A DNA stretch of 64,000 nucleotides from Saprospirales bacterium (GCA_007695035.1 REEO01000034.1:37098-101097); one strand, 5' to 3'. Counted from the stretch's first letter, positions 36,213 to 46,531 are shown. Notes: a model not told the origin generated them from the letters alone. Translations and numbers: made by a program.

Positions 36213-39200
36213 ATGAAATTACGATTACTTAAACTGTTTTCAGTGTTTGTAATAGCCTTTACAGTGGCTGTAACCGGTATGGCACAAAGCTCACTGGTTT
36301 TAACCTACAATGCTGGAGATATTGAGTCCGACAGAGATTTTACTTCTTTAGGTGATTTCTCAGATTGCCCAGGAGTTTTAACTGTTACTATACCCTCAGG
36401 GTATGTTGTAACAGGCATGGATGTAACCTACGACATCACAGCTCAGGGAGGAGCCTGGATGTCTGAGCAACGATCCTGGTTGTATTCGCCTGATATAGAT
36501 GCAGGTGAGTCAGAAGTTTTTTCGGGAAGTGGAAATTCTGCCGGTACATTTAGCTACGACCGGACCGACATCTCTTTCGCCGATTTCGCCTCTGGTACAT
36601 TTGATGTAGAATTGCATGTGGGCAGAACATGGCCTGGCACCCCCACTGATTGCAATACTACTTATCAATTTGTTCCCGATGGAACCTGGGAGTTGACAGT
36701 TCATTATGACCTGCCGCCACCTTGTGCTCCACCCTTGATGCTTTCGGTGGATAATGTGGGAGGTGACTTTGTTGAACTTTCATGGGAGGAATCTTTCCTC
36801 GACAATGAAGATGGATATGAGTGGGAACTTAGAACAGAAGGAGATCCCGGAAGTGGCTCTGTTGGGTTAGAACAAAGTGGAACCGTAACCGCTTCTACCT
36901 TATCAGCTACCTTATCAGGCCTTGATGGTTTAACCAGCTATACATTTTATATAAGGTCTGATTGCGATGGTGACTTCAGCGATTGGGTATCGGTTTCTTT
37001 CAGTACTGTTCCTGAAAACGACAATTGCATCGACGCCATTGAATTAACACCTTCAGCTGGACTGGATTGTGAGAGCAATGCCGTTTCTGCTACCACGGAA
37101 GCTGCAACCAATAGTGGTGAAGATCCAGAACCGTCTTGTTTTAATGCATCTGCACAATTAAGCGGAGGTGATGTTTGGTTTTCTTTTACTGCTACAGCGG
37201 AGTTTCACACCATCAATTATTCCAATGTAGAGGGAAATCCGGGTTCAGGCATTATGCGAACGGCAATTTACGAGGGTTCATGTGGAGACTTCACAGAGCT
37301 TGATTGCAACACCTCTTCCACTAGTTTTTCTATCGGTGATTTAACTATTGGCGAAACCTATTACATTAGGGCCTATACCTCAAATACGGACCCTAATCAT
37401 TTTAACACATTCGATATATGCATAGGTACTTTTCCACCCCCTGCTACCAATGACCTTTGCGCTGATGCTATCAACCTTACCGTATCCTCAGATTTTGAAT
37501 GTGATAATTTTATAACAGCCTCTACTCAGGGAGCAACTGAAAGTCCCTTGGATGTACCATCTTGTGGCACTTCTTCAGAGTTAAACGGAGGAGATGTTTG
37601 GTTTTCTTTTACAGCTACCGGTGCTGCCCATACGGTCAACTACAACAATGTGATAGGATCAACAGGTAGTGGTTTTATGAGGACTGCAGTGTATGAGGGA
37701 ACTTGTGGAGACCTTGACCAAATTGAGTGTTCCATTTCTTCATTAGGATTCGACATCACTGGACTTACTCCTGGAGAGACCTACTATATAAGAGCCTGGA
37801 CATCAAATACGAATGCAGAGCAATTCAATGTGTTTGATATTTGCATAGGAACTGTTCCAACAATTGATGATGGAGATGATTGCGCTGATGCTATCGAATT
37901 GCAACTTTCAACCGCTGCATGTGAGAATCAGATCAACGTGAGTACGGTAGGTGCAACCAATAGTATGGCCATTGATCCTGATTGTAGTGCTGGAGGAATC
38001 GCTGGAGGTGATATTTGGTTTACGATGGAAGCAACCGCTGAATCCATGGCAGTTATTTACTCCAATATTTCTACTGTTGGAGGGTCAGGAACTCTTGTTA
38101 CTGAGCTTTACGCGGGAACTTGTACCGGATTGGTTTCTCTAGGTTGTGAGCAATCCAACGACCCTCTGGTAGCTGAAGGGCTTACGGTTGGAGATACATA
38201 CTACCTGAGAGTTTGGACCAGTTCAACCAATGAAGACCAGGGCAATGTTTTTGACATATGCGTTGTCGAGCTTGAAGATGATTCAGACTGCGACAATCCA
38301 TTCGTGATCGATGCGAATGATTTACCGTATTCTTTCCTGGATGGCAATACCATTCTTTACGGCAACAACTTTGATTCCGGTGATCGGCCAGGCATTACCA
38401 ATGTTCAATTTGGGTCTGGTACTGGATCGGCAATCTATTTAACCGGTTATGATGTGGTGTTTGAGTTGCATCCCGACAGGGATATGCTGGTGGATATTGA
38501 ATTGATTGGTGGACAAGGTTGGGTTTCTCTATGGTTGTTTGAAGATTGTCCTTTTTCTGAGACGGTTGCATACCATACAGCAACAACTGTAGGTGACAGG
38601 CTACTCCCGGAAATCGAATTGACCGATGGAGTAGAATACTATATAGTGGTTGCAAGTTGGCAAACACAAACACCAACTACTACCTTTGACCTTTTCGTTA
38701 ATGAGTTAGTTTGTGAGTTGGAGTGCCCCGAAGACATTGAAGTTAGTACAGATGCAGGGGAGTGCGGAGCAGATCTTGCAATTGATTATCCGGAACTTGG
38801 AGAATACTGCCCGGATTTGGATTTCAATGATTTCCTTGAAAATAGTTTCAATAACGATCCCAATGCTTCTGGAATTTACCCGGTTGGAACAACTGAGGTA
38901 ACATACACCTATTCAGATACTCTTGGAGAGGATTTCACCTGCACCTTCTCCGTCACCGTAAACGACGAGGAAGATCCGGAAATCACCTGTCCCGACAATG
39001 TCAATATTGAGGTTGATTTTGGAGTGGACAATGCTGATGTGGACGATTTTATTGCAGTAGCTACGGACAACTGCAATGTAGCTTCTATTGAAAATGATTA
39101 CAACGACGGTGGAGCAGATGCCTCCGGAAATTATCCGTCGGGTACTACCACTGTGACTTTTACGGCCACAGATGACTCAGGCAATACTGCCACTTGTTCA

Positions 39201-42200
39201 GCTACAGTTAACATAACTTCGGACGATGTGCCGCCCATTGATGCGGTCTGTCAGGATGCTACTGTAGAGCTGGATGCCGATGGAAATGCATCAGTCGATG
39301 CCACTGATCTTGATGGCGGAAGCACCGGTGGTGCCGGAGACCTGACCTTTACAGTGGATGGACAGAGCTCTGTTTCATTTGATTGCGACGATGTGGGTGA
39401 GGTGGTTCTTACTCTCACCGTTACTGATGACCTGGATTTCTCTGAAACCTGCACGGCTATTGTGACAGTAGAAGACAACATCAACCCAACAGTCACTTGT
39501 GAGGCTGAAGTAACCCAAATGGTTGCCAACCCTGCCGACGAGGATGTATTTGTTGATGTACCTGCCACCAGTGCGGATTCCAATTGTGATATAGTATCTT
39601 TTGACAATGACTATAACGACGGAGGTGCAGATGCTTCTGATGTATATTCAGTAGGAACCACAGTAGTGACTTATACCGCTATTGATGAGAATGGAAATGA
39701 GGCCAGTTGTCAGACTACCGTTGTGGTTGAACCAGACCTCTCCATCGTAGCCCTTTGCCAGGACGCTTCTGTATCATTGGATGAGGATGGCAACGCTTCA
39801 GTGGATGCCGTTGACCTGGATAATGGAAGTTTTGGTGGTGACGGTGATTTGAGCTTCTCTGTTAATGGAAGTTCGTCCATAGAGTTCAACTGCGATGATG
39901 TGGGGACTGTAGGTGTTGATTTGATTGTCAGCGATGCGGCCGGCAATTCTGAAGCTTGTGCAGTTGAAATTACAATCAGTGACGACATTGCCCCTGCAAT
40001 TTCTTGTGAATCGCTTGTAAACAGCATTGTTGATAATGTGGGTGATACTGAAGTATTCGTTGACCTTCCGGAAGCTGTTGCAACAAGTAACTGTCCTCCG
40101 GTTGATATTGTTAATGATTTCAACGATGGTGGTGCAGATGCCTCTGATATGTATGAAGTGGGCACAACAGTAGTTACCTTTACCGCAACCGATGCCAATG
40201 GAAATGAATCTACCTGTCAAACCACTGTAATTGTGGTAGCCGATGACTCCATTATTCCTGTTTGTGCAGATGTCTCTGCTGAACTGGATGCAGATGGCAA
40301 TGCAGAGGTTGATGCTGCTGGCCTGGATGGTGGTAGCTTTGGTGGTGATGGAGATCTCTCCTTCAGCGTAGATGGTTCTTCCACTGCATCATTTGACTGT
40401 GATGACGTTGGAGCCAATACAGTGGTTTTAACGGTTACAGATGACAGTGGAAATTCTGAAACCTGTGAATCGACAGTGACCATTTCGGACAATATCGCGC
40501 CCGATGTAGAATGCGATGCAGCTGTAGAAGTGGTGGTTGCCAATCCCGGTGATACGGAAGTATTTGTGGACCTTGATTTGGCCACCGCTAATGACAATTG
40601 CGGTGTAGCTTCCATTGAAAACGATCTGAATAACGGTGGTGCGGATGCCTCTGATACATACGCAGTAGGTACACACACCATTACATATACTGCCACAGAC
40701 GTAAATGGAAATACCGCTGAATGTCTTACTGAACTCAGTGTTCTTGCGGATGAATCACTGGTCGTATTCTGTAAAGATGGTGCAGTTAATATTGATGCTT
40801 CCGGCACAGCTACGCTGAATGTATCTGATTTGGATGATGGAAGCTTCGGAGGTGAAGGTGACCTCACCTTTACTGTAGATGGAAATGAGGAGTTGGAATT
40901 TGATTGTGACGACCTCGGTTCTCATACAGTTACGGTTGAAGTTACTGACGAAGCAAGTGCAGTTGAAATCTGTGAAGTAACAATTACAGTTGACCTTGAC
41001 GGAGTCACCGAAGTCACTTGTAACAACAATGTGGAAGTTTCTCTCGACAGCAATGGCAACGCCTCTGTTTCTATAGCAGACCTTATTTCTTCAGCTGAGG
41101 CCACTTGCGGTATAGTTTCAATGGAAGCTTCGCAGTTAGAATTTGATTGCGATGATGTAGGAAGTGTCGATGTAGTGGTTACGATTGAGAATATTTTAGG
41201 AGAAGAAGCCAGTTGTACTGCCGCAGTTGCAGTGGGCGATGACAACGATCCGGTTGCAGAATGCGTCGATATCACTTTCCCAATTACGGAAGCCAGTATG
41301 ACATTCTTTGTCAATCCTGAGTCTCTCAATGGAGGCTCCTCTGCTACCTGTGGCGATGTCTCCTTCTCTTTTGACGGCGATACCCCCGGATTTACTTGTG
41401 ATGACATAGGAACCCATACAGTGACATTGGTCGTAACGAATGATGCAGGTACAACAGCAACTTGCGATTCCGAAGTTACCGTTCAATGTGTGGAAGGTCT
41501 TGTTGAAATATCCGGAACTGTAGAAAGAGAGTTCGGTGACGCTGTTCCAGGGGCTGAAATGACCTGGTTGGGCAATCCCGGCGGTATTTCCATGAGTCAG
41601 GGTACTGGATTGTATCAAATTTTTGTGGAGTCCAATTCCAATGCTGTGGTAACCCCACAAAAAGAGGGCAATCCAACTCAGTTTATCACCACTGCTGATT
41701 TAATTGATATCCAAAGGCATATTCTTCAAATCGAGCCCTTTAGCTCGCCATATCAGATAATTGCTGCAGATATTAATTTTGACAATGTGGTTTCTACTTT
41801 CGATTTGGTTGTTTTGCAATCACTGATTGTTGGAATAATCGATGGTCTCGATGGCCCGGTTTGGAGATTTGTTCCCGGAAGCTATTCTTTTGATGACCCG
41901 ACCAACCCATTTGGTGAGGATTTCCCTGAAGTAAAAGGATATCAGGGAGTAGTAAATGACCAATTGAATGAGGATTGGATCGCCATTAAAACTGGTGATG
42001 TGGCCTGGAATTCCGGTACGCGTTTGACGAATGATATGCTGAAGTTCAACGTTTCGTCCACTCTGGGAAGTGACGGTGGACAATACCTGATATTCGAAAC
42101 TTCAGAAACTTCTGAAATTTTTGGATATCAAATGGCACTGAATTTCAACGACAATACTTCTGTAGAGGAGTTTATTCCAGGTAAAGCAATGAGAGGCATG

Positions 42201-42698
42201 AATGACCTCAACTTCCATATGGAAGATGCAATGGCAAGAACAAACTACTACAATGGTGAAGGTATCCGACTCGAAGCGGGAACTGAATTATTCCGCCTGC
42301 GCATTAATTCTGCCTCTTCTGTGACCGACGCATTGGATTTGGTCGATATTTACAGAGAAGACAGAATGAGGGCAGAGGGGTATCCTGTAGAGGGCGAAAT
42401 GATGCCTATTTCACTTGGAACTACTGCGGAATTGAATGATGCATGGAGTGTTACTAATTTGAGTCCGGTACCAGCTTCAGATTACCTGTTGCTGGAAATG
42501 GAAGTAAGTGCTGATATGGACTTTGAGTTGGAGGTTTACAACTCTAATGGCCAGCTTATGGAGAGTAGAGACCATAGCGCTCAGCAAGGTTTCCATAGTA
42601 TAACTTTTGACTTGAGTAATTATGCTTCTGGTGCATATTTCATCCGCATTGTAAATGCTGAAAATTCTGAAACCATCCGCTTTATTAAAGTGGATTAG
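36213..42698 (+). CDS. Giant T9SS-secreted repeat protein with FN3, HYR and dockerin-like modules
   Basis: A 2161-residue exported protein. The order read from sequence is as follows. A signal peptide (1-24) leads to a beta-sandwich (about 28-165) and a fibronectin type III domain (about 170-267). Three copies of a domain of about 140 residues follow, each starting with a C-DAI-L motif and containing GGD(V/I)WF, TGxxYxRxWTSNT and FDICIG, then a fourth diverged relative. Next is a long array of alternating HYR and xCQDATVELDADGNAS-type repeats (about 900-1755) and a carboxypeptidase-regulatory-like domain. A dockerin-like module (IDIQRHIL, IAADINFDNVVSTFDLVVLQ) precedes a cohesin-like strand region. 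The last 75 residues are a type A T9SS sorting domain (LSPVPASDYLLLEMEV to IRFIKVD). Probable adhesin or surface scaffold. The Asp/Asn-rich repeats are likely Ca-binding. Confidence 0.92.
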   Translation: MKLRLLKLFSVFVIAFTVAVTGMAQSSLVLTYNAGDIESDRDFTSLGDFSDCPGVLTVTIPSGYVVTGMDVTYDITAQGGAWMSEQRSWLYSPDIDAGESEVFSGSGNSAGTFSYDRTDISFADFASGTFDVELHVGRTWPGTPTDCNTTYQFVPDGTWELTVHYDLPPPCAPPLMLSVDNVGGDFVELSWEESFLDNEDGYEWELRTEGDPGSGSVGLEQSGTVTASTLSATLSGLDGLTSYTFYIRSDCDGDFSDWVSVSFSTVPENDNCIDAIELTPSAGLDCESNAVSATTEAATNSGEDPEPSCFNASAQLSGGDVWFSFTATAEFHTINYSNVEGNPGSGIMRTAIYEGSCGDFTELDCNTSSTSFSIGDLTIGETYYIRAYTSNTDPNHFNTFDICIGTFPPPATNDLCADAINLTVSSDFECDNFITASTQGATESPLDVPSCGTSSELNGGDVWFSFTATGAAHTVNYNNVIGSTGSGFMRTAVYEGTCGDLDQIECSISSLGFDITGLTPGETYYIRAWTSNTNAEQFNVFDICIGTVPTIDDGDDCADAIELQLSTAACENQINVSTVGATNSMAIDPDCSAGGIAGGDIWFTMEATAESMAVIYSNISTVGGSGTLVTELYAGTCTGLVSLGCEQSNDPLVAEGLTVGDTYYLRVWTSSTNEDQGNVFDICVVELEDDSDCDNPFVIDANDLPYSFLDGNTILYGNNFDSGDRPGITNVQFGSGTGSAIYLTGYDVVFELHPDRDMLVDIELIGGQGWVSLWLFEDCPFSETVAYHTATTVGDRLLPEIELTDGVEYYIVVASWQTQTPTTTFDLFVNELVCELECPEDIEVSTDAGECGADLAIDYPELGEYCPDLDFNDFLENSFNNDPNASGIYPVGTTEVTYTYSDTLGEDFTCTFSVTVNDEEDPEITCPDNVNIEVDFGVDNADVDDFIAVATDNCNVASIENDYNDGGADASGNYPSGTTTVTFTATDDSGNTATCSATVNITSDDVPPIDAVCQDATVELDADGNASVDATDLDGGSTGGAGDLTFTVDGQSSVSFDCDDVGEVVLTLTVTDDLDFSETCTAIVTVEDNINPTVTCEAEVTQMVANPADEDVFVDVPATSADSNCDIVSFDNDYNDGGADASDVYSVGTTVVTYTAIDENGNEASCQTTVVVEPDLSIVALCQDASVSLDEDGNASVDAVDLDNGSFGGDGDLSFSVNGSSSIEFNCDDVGTVGVDLIVSDAAGNSEACAVEITISDDIAPAISCESLVNSIVDNVGDTEVFVDLPEAVATSNCPPVDIVNDFNDGGADASDMYEVGTTVVTFTATDANGNESTCQTTVIVVADDSIIPVCADVSAELDADGNAEVDAAGLDGGSFGGDGDLSFSVDGSSTASFDCDDVGANTVVLTVTDDSGNSETCESTVTISDNIAPDVECDAAVEVVVANPGDTEVFVDLDLATANDNCGVASIENDLNNGGADASDTYAVGTHTITYTATDVNGNTAECLTELSVLADESLVVFCKDGAVNIDASGTATLNVSDLDDGSFGGEGDLTFTVDGNEELEFDCDDLGSHTVTVEVTDEASAVEICEVTITVDLDGVTEVTCNNNVEVSLDSNGNASVSIADLISSAEATCGIVSMEASQLEFDCDDVGSVDVVVTIENILGEEASCTAAVAVGDDNDPVAECVDITFPITEASMTFFVNPESLNGGSSATCGDVSFSFDGDTPGFTCDDIGTHTVTLVVTNDAGTTATCDSEVTVQCVEGLVEISGTVEREFGDAVPGAEMTWLGNPGGISMSQGTGLYQIFVESNSNAVVTPQKEGNPTQFITTADLIDIQRHILQIEPFSSPYQIIAADINFDNVVSTFDLVVLQSLIVGIIDGLDGPVWRFVPGSYSFDDPTNPFGEDFPEVKGYQGVVNDQLNEDWIAIKTGDVAWNSGTRLTNDMLKFNVSSTLGSDGGQYLIFETSETSEIFGYQMALNFNDNTSVEEFIPGKAMRGMNDLNFHMEDAMARTNYYNGEGIRLEAGTELFRLRINSASSVTDALDLVDIYREDRMRAEGYPVEGEMMPISLGTTAELNDAWSVTNLSPVPASDYLLLEMEVSADMDFELEVYNSNGQLMESRDHSAQQGFHSITFDLSNYASGAYFIRIVNAENSETIRFIKVD
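38985..41010 (+). repeat. Tandem repeats of about 510 bases inside the giant gene
   Basis: Four successive units can be aligned on the motif encoding GGADAS, at 39114, 39627, 40134 and 40641. The spacings are 513, 507 and 507 bases, i.e. 171, 169 and 169 residues. Each unit carries one HYR-like domain and one partner domain with FDCDDVG. Two further degenerate partner domains follow up to about 41,480. Unit edges are approximate. Confidence 0.85.
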
Positions 42699-42722
42699 GG
42701 TTTGACTGTAAGTAATTGATTT

Positions 42723-42759
42723 AAAAGGGGGAATTGGAAACAGTTCCCCCTTTTTTTTT
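42723..42759 (+). terminator. Strong intrinsic terminator after the giant gene
   Basis: AAAAGGGGGAA (42723-42733) pairs perfectly with TTCCCCCTTTT (42744-42754), running into an uninterrupted tract of nine T. It is 25 bases after the stop codon. Confidence 0.92.
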
Positions 42760-43166
42760 AGATGGGAGTGTTAGCGAAATAGCGGTTTGATAGAAACCTT
42801 AGTAGATGTTTCCAATGATGGCAACTATTGGAGGTGTTCTTTTCTGAGGATTACCCTGGATGGAAAACACCGAAGTATTCCTACCTGACTAAGCAAAATA
42901 AGTTTACACTTCACTGTATTGGATAGCGGCAAAATTCACAGTTTTAAAGGTTTTAATCGGGTACTATCTCTAACTCAAACCTATATTACAAATGTCTAAG
43001 GTTAATTGAACCGCTTCTGTCATTTAATGCCTGGGAAATGAAGTAAGATAAAAACCTACCCGAACTGCTTTTAGCAGATTGCCAATCACAAAGAACAAAA
43101 GACGCTATACCCAGATATTTATAGCAACCGCAGACTCCTCCACTACCACTTAATGCCAGGAAAATT
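42760..43166. other. Intergenic region, no gene seen
   Basis: About 400 bases between convergent genes. The only frame (minus strand, 42986-43252) runs out of phase into the antiporter gene and lacks any protein-like pattern, so nothing is annotated here. Confidence 0.55.
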
Positions 43167-44834
43167 TCACTCCGATTCAATATCCCGAATGTTTTTGAGG
43201 AAATTATTGTAAAAGTTTTCCGCGGCCATAGCAGGAGGTTGGAGAATGACATCTGCTCCGCATTCCTGTAATTTATCGTAATCCTTATCTTCCATGGCTG
43301 TGAGGAAAATTTTACCCTTGTAGCCCTTTTTGCGCAAGGTGCGAATCAGGACCATGGACTGTTCTGCATTGGGGATGGTGCTGACGATGTAGGACAGATT
43401 GGAATAGGGTATGAATTCGATTATGTCAGGGTCTTCGATGTCCCCGTAAATTATTGTTTTGCCTTCAGCCTGATACTTTTTAACCACTTCCGGATCGAAA
43501 TCCACACCCATGTACCTGACATGAGGGTGTTTGTCCAGTGACTTGGCTATTTTGCTGCCAAAACGCCCGAGTCCTATGATAGCGAGGTCGTATTTTTTAG
43601 TTTTCCCAATTTTTTCCTTGCTCTCCCGATTGATATCTTTTCGTTCAAAAATGGACAGCGCCGGGTGGATTACATTGTAAATCTGGTGCGAGTACAATAT
43701 GAGATAGGTTGATAAACCAATGGTGATGAGTCCGACCAATGTAATGAGTCCGACTATCTCCTCATTAATGTGTCCCACCTGAAGGCCCAGTCCGGCAAAG
43801 ATCAGAGAAAATTCACTGATTTGTGCAACTGTCAAACCCGCGAGGAAGGCGGTATATTTTCGATAGCCCATTCGCCCCATAATGATAAGTACAATAATGG
43901 GATTGCCAATGAGTACAAAGGTAGAAAATAGGAGTGCTGACGGAATTTGCTCTCCAATAATACTCAGGTCCAATCTGGATCCCAAATCAACAAAAAAGAA
44001 CAACAGCAGGAAGTCCCTTAGACTCACCAACCTGGTCCCTATAGAATCTTTAAAAGGGGAGGAAGCCAAACTCACTCCGGCGAGAAAAGCGCCCACCTCT
44101 GCACTAAATCCAATGTAGTCACTAAGAGCAGCTAGAAAAATGGCCCAAGCCACAGAAAAGAGTGTCAGCAATTCCTGGGATTTTGCCAGATAAAAACTGA
44201 TGCCGGGTAGAATATACCGCATGCTGAAAAGTGCGAGCAGAACCAAAAGCACGCTGTACAAGATTGTCTGGATTACGTCTGTAGCAAGGGAGGTGTCATT
44301 TTCAGTGCCCATTGCCGACAGTACTATCATTACCAGTATAACCACGATGTCCTGGACTATGAGGAAACCAATGGCTATTTGTCCGTGGAGGGAGTCTATC
44401 TCTTTTTTGTCGGAAAGCAACTTGACGATGATAATGGTACTGGAAAACGTCAGGGCCACTGCTATGTAAAAGCTGTGCAGGGAACTAAATCCGAGTCCCA
44501 AACCAATAAAATACCCGACTATGGAGGTAAATATTACCTGCCCCAATCCGGTTAACAGGGCAATTTTTCCGGTGGACTGGATCAACCGCAGATCAAGTTT
44601 GAGCCCCACAATAAAAAGCAGAATGGCAATACCAATTTCGGCCAGTAGGTGAATGTTATCCCTTGACTGAACTACATCTAATACATCTGGTCCCACCAAT
44701 ATCCCCAGGGCGATAAACATCACGATCAGGGGTTGCTTCAACAACTGACCCAATCCACCCAAGATTGCAGCCAGGGTTAGTATAATAGCAAACTCGAAAA
44801 AGGGGTTTTGCGCTAGTTCAGATAACCATTCCAT
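43167..44834 (-). CDS. Monovalent cation:proton antiporter, KefB/KefC type, with TrkA-N domain
   Basis: A 555-residue CPA2-family inner-membrane protein. About 12-13 transmembrane helices (residues 10-385) include the family segment PLIVMFIALGILVGPDVL and GFSAEVGAFLAGVSLAS. A cytosolic Rossmann TrkA-N domain follows (about 405-535): the dinucleotide loop GLGRFGSK, an acidic strand end VDFDPE, and YGDIEDPD. Such proteins control K+ or Na+ efflux coupled to H+ entry, gated by NAD(H) or glutathione. No ancillary KefF/KefG gene is adjacent. Second CPA2 antiporter of the window, but with a different C-terminal domain. A TACATTTG box lies at 44865-44872 (minus strand), without a -33 element at proper spacing. 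Confidence 0.92.
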   Translation of the reverse strand: MEWLSELAQNPFFEFAIILTLAAILGGLGQLLKQPLIVMFIALGILVGPDVLDVVQSRDNIHLLAEIGIAILLFIVGLKLDLRLIQSTGKIALLTGLGQVIFTSIVGYFIGLGLGFSSLHSFYIAVALTFSSTIIIVKLLSDKKEIDSLHGQIAIGFLIVQDIVVILVMIVLSAMGTENDTSLATDVIQTILYSVLLVLLALFSMRYILPGISFYLAKSQELLTLFSVAWAIFLAALSDYIGFSAEVGAFLAGVSLASSPFKDSIGTRLVSLRDFLLLFFFVDLGSRLDLSIIGEQIPSALLFSTFVLIGNPIIVLIIMGRMGYRKYTAFLAGLTVAQISEFSLIFAGLGLQVGHINEEIVGLITLVGLITIGLSTYLILYSHQIYNVIHPALSIFERKDINRESKEKIGKTKKYDLAIIGLGRFGSKIAKSLDKHPHVRYMGVDFDPEVVKKYQAEGKTIIYGDIEDPDIIEFIPYSNLSYIVSTIPNAEQSMVLIRTLRKKGYKGKIFLTAMEDKDYDKLQECGADVILQPPAMAAENFYNNFLKNIRDIESE

Positions 44835-44902
44835 TGATGCAGTTTTTAGCGGACTATTTTAAATCAAATGTAATGCGAAAATTTTTATGTAATCTGCTTA
44901 TG

Positions 44903-44944
44903 CAAAAAAAATGCCCCCGAATGGTTCTTCCGGAGGCAAAAAAG
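44903..44944 (-). terminator. Intrinsic terminator of the beta-helix lipoprotein gene
   Basis: Minus-strand TGCCTCCG (44931-44938) pairs with CGGGGGCA (44912-44919) with one G-U, then eight T follow. It is 28 bases past the stop codon of the upstream minus-strand gene. Confidence 0.85.
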
Positions 44945-44971
44945 TAAATCCTGGTGTTGTAATTACTGAGA

Positions 44972-46129
44972 TCAGTCGTTGATATCACCCAGTTCGTTTC
45001 CACTAAATTCATTGTCGCCCAGGTCCTCCCAAGTTGAAGAATTGCCAAGGGTTATCCCGTAACGCATACTATTAGTAATCGAGCTATTGCCCATGGCAAA
45101 AAAGGAACTCCCTCTGCTACTAATGATTCCTGTGCGGTTACTGAGACTTGAACCACCTCCATAGGAAATGTCCGCGTAGAGAATTTGATTGTTGGGTGAA
45201 TTGGAGTCATTGAAGTAGATGAAATCCCAGTATCCTTTTGCTGCTTGTGCTCCTGTGATGGTTACCCGCTCCGTGGCAGTTCCATTGATGGAAAGGCTTC
45301 CGGTACTCCTTACTTCCAGCCTGGCACCCGGACCCATTTCAATCATTGTGCCCGGTCCAATTTCAGCAGAGCTTTCAAAGCTGGTAGTGCCATCAAAAAA
45401 GTAGGGACCTGCCGCCCTGTTAACAGTTACAGATGAACTGACACTCGATCCCCCCACAGCGATTTGATTGAACCCATTTCCAGTGGTGAAATCCGTGGAT
45501 TCATCAATTGATGACAATTGATGGGGTCTGATTGCAATGGGAAATTGCTCACAATTCGTCACAATGTTGTTCTCAAATTCTGGAAGCCTGTTGTCGGTAT
45601 TGGTTACGATAAGACCATTTCTCATAGATTCCTGGATTACAGTGTTTACCATGGAAAGTTGAGCATTATTGACCAAAGTAACTGCCGCCTGTCGGTTGCT
45701 GAGTGAAGAACCCCCTCCGTGGCTTATGACACAATGCTCCAACCTGTTGTTTGGATTGTTGGACTGGAACCGGATAAAATCCCAGTACCCCCGGGCATCC
45801 TGCTCACCCTCTATGAAAATCGGATTGTCCTCAGTCCCGACTGCCGATAATGAACCTGAAGAATTGATATCAATCCTTGCACCGGGAGTCATAGTAATTC
45901 GAACTCCGGGTTCAACTGTTACTCCTGCAGCTATTGTGAACGTACCTTCCACTATATAATCCGAAGCCGCCGGATTGGTGAAAATGTTTTCCAGGACAAG
46001 TGGAGAGGATTGAGTCCCGGATAGAATGATGGGATCGACATCAGGATCGGGTCCGTTGTCGTCATCTGAATCACAGGCTGCAAAAAGTACAGCCAAAAGA
46101 CTTAAAAGTAATAAGTTATGTAGTTTCAT
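44972..46129 (-). CDS. Lipoprotein with duplicated right-handed beta-helix
   Basis: A 385-residue lipoprotein: signal peptide with lipobox LFAAC (Cys about 19) followed by an acidic Asp-rich tether. The rest consists of two homologous halves of about 165 residues. Each begins with a PGxxIxMxPGARxxxxSxGSL pattern typical of beta-helix coils. Each then carries (A/R)KGYWDFIxF or ARGYWDFIRF, a PNN turn, and GGGSSLSNR, ending in a SMRxGIxxxN coil. No catalytic residues of pectate lyases or other beta-helix enzymes are evident, so a binding or surface role is more likely. It has its own promoter (46236-46266) and terminator, so is monocistronic. Confidence 0.85.
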   Translation of the reverse strand: MKLHNLLLLSLLAVLFAACDSDDDNGPDPDVDPIILSGTQSSPLVLENIFTNPAASDYIVEGTFTIAAGVTVEPGVRITMTPGARIDINSSGSLSAVGTEDNPIFIEGEQDARGYWDFIRFQSNNPNNRLEHCVISHGGGSSLSNRQAAVTLVNNAQLSMVNTVIQESMRNGLIVTNTDNRLPEFENNIVTNCEQFPIAIRPHQLSSIDESTDFTTGNGFNQIAVGGSSVSSSVTVNRAAGPYFFDGTTSFESSAEIGPGTMIEMGPGARLEVRSTGSLSINGTATERVTITGAQAAKGYWDFIYFNDSNSPNNQILYADISYGGGSSLSNRTGIISSRGSSFFAMGNSSITNSMRYGITLGNSSTWEDLGDNEFSGNELGDIND

Positions 46130-46235
46130 TTCTAAAAATTTTGGTTTCTAAATGTTGTAATTATTCCTTCACCTTCGATGGTTCAATACTGCCGCATAAC
46201 TACTGCACACTATATTCATTTCTGAAAAAGGTGCA

Positions 46236-46266
46236 CAAAAATAGTACTCTAAAAGCACTTTTCCAA
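46236..46266 (-). promoter_or_regulatory. Promoter of the beta-helix lipoprotein gene
   Basis: Minus-strand TTG (46264-46266), 20-base spacer, TATTTTTG (46236-46243), exact TAnnTTTG match. Leader about 100 bases. Confidence 0.65.
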
Positions 46267-46500
46267 GATCCTGTTGGACTCGAAAAAAATTGTTGGAGTA
46301 CCTGATGATTTATGCTGGAATTTAATCGCATAAATTGCACTGAGGCAATTTTTACTGCGATTGCTAATCAAGCCGGAAGTAATTATGGATGCAAAAAGGC
46401 AATTGTTCAACCCTTTTTAATATTTTCAAAGGTTATGGGTAAACAGTTATTGGGAGCTTTGGTTCAACACATGGTTTTAAAGAACCCATTCAGCTCGAAT

Positions 46501-46531
46501 TTTGAGTCGCTCGAAAGATTTGGTAGATTTG
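46501..46531 (+). promoter_or_regulatory. Promoter of the metalloprotease gene
   Basis: TTTG (46501-46504), 19-base spacer, TAGATTTG (46524-46531), exact consensus, 31 bases before the ATG at 46563. Confidence 0.75.

Noticed and set aside
39114..40650. Regularly spaced repeats as a possible CRISPR array
   Set aside because: The units are about 510 bases, coding and contiguous, with no short repeats and unique spacers, and no cas gene is present.
39710..41407. Several long minus-strand frames within the giant gene
   Set aside because: They recur with the 510-base repeats and are Ser/Thr-rich shadows of Asp/Asn-rich coding sequence.
42986..43252. 88-residue minus-strand frame past the end of the KefB-type gene
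   Set aside because: It overlaps the antiporter gene by 86 bases in another frame, and has no recognisable signal or domain.
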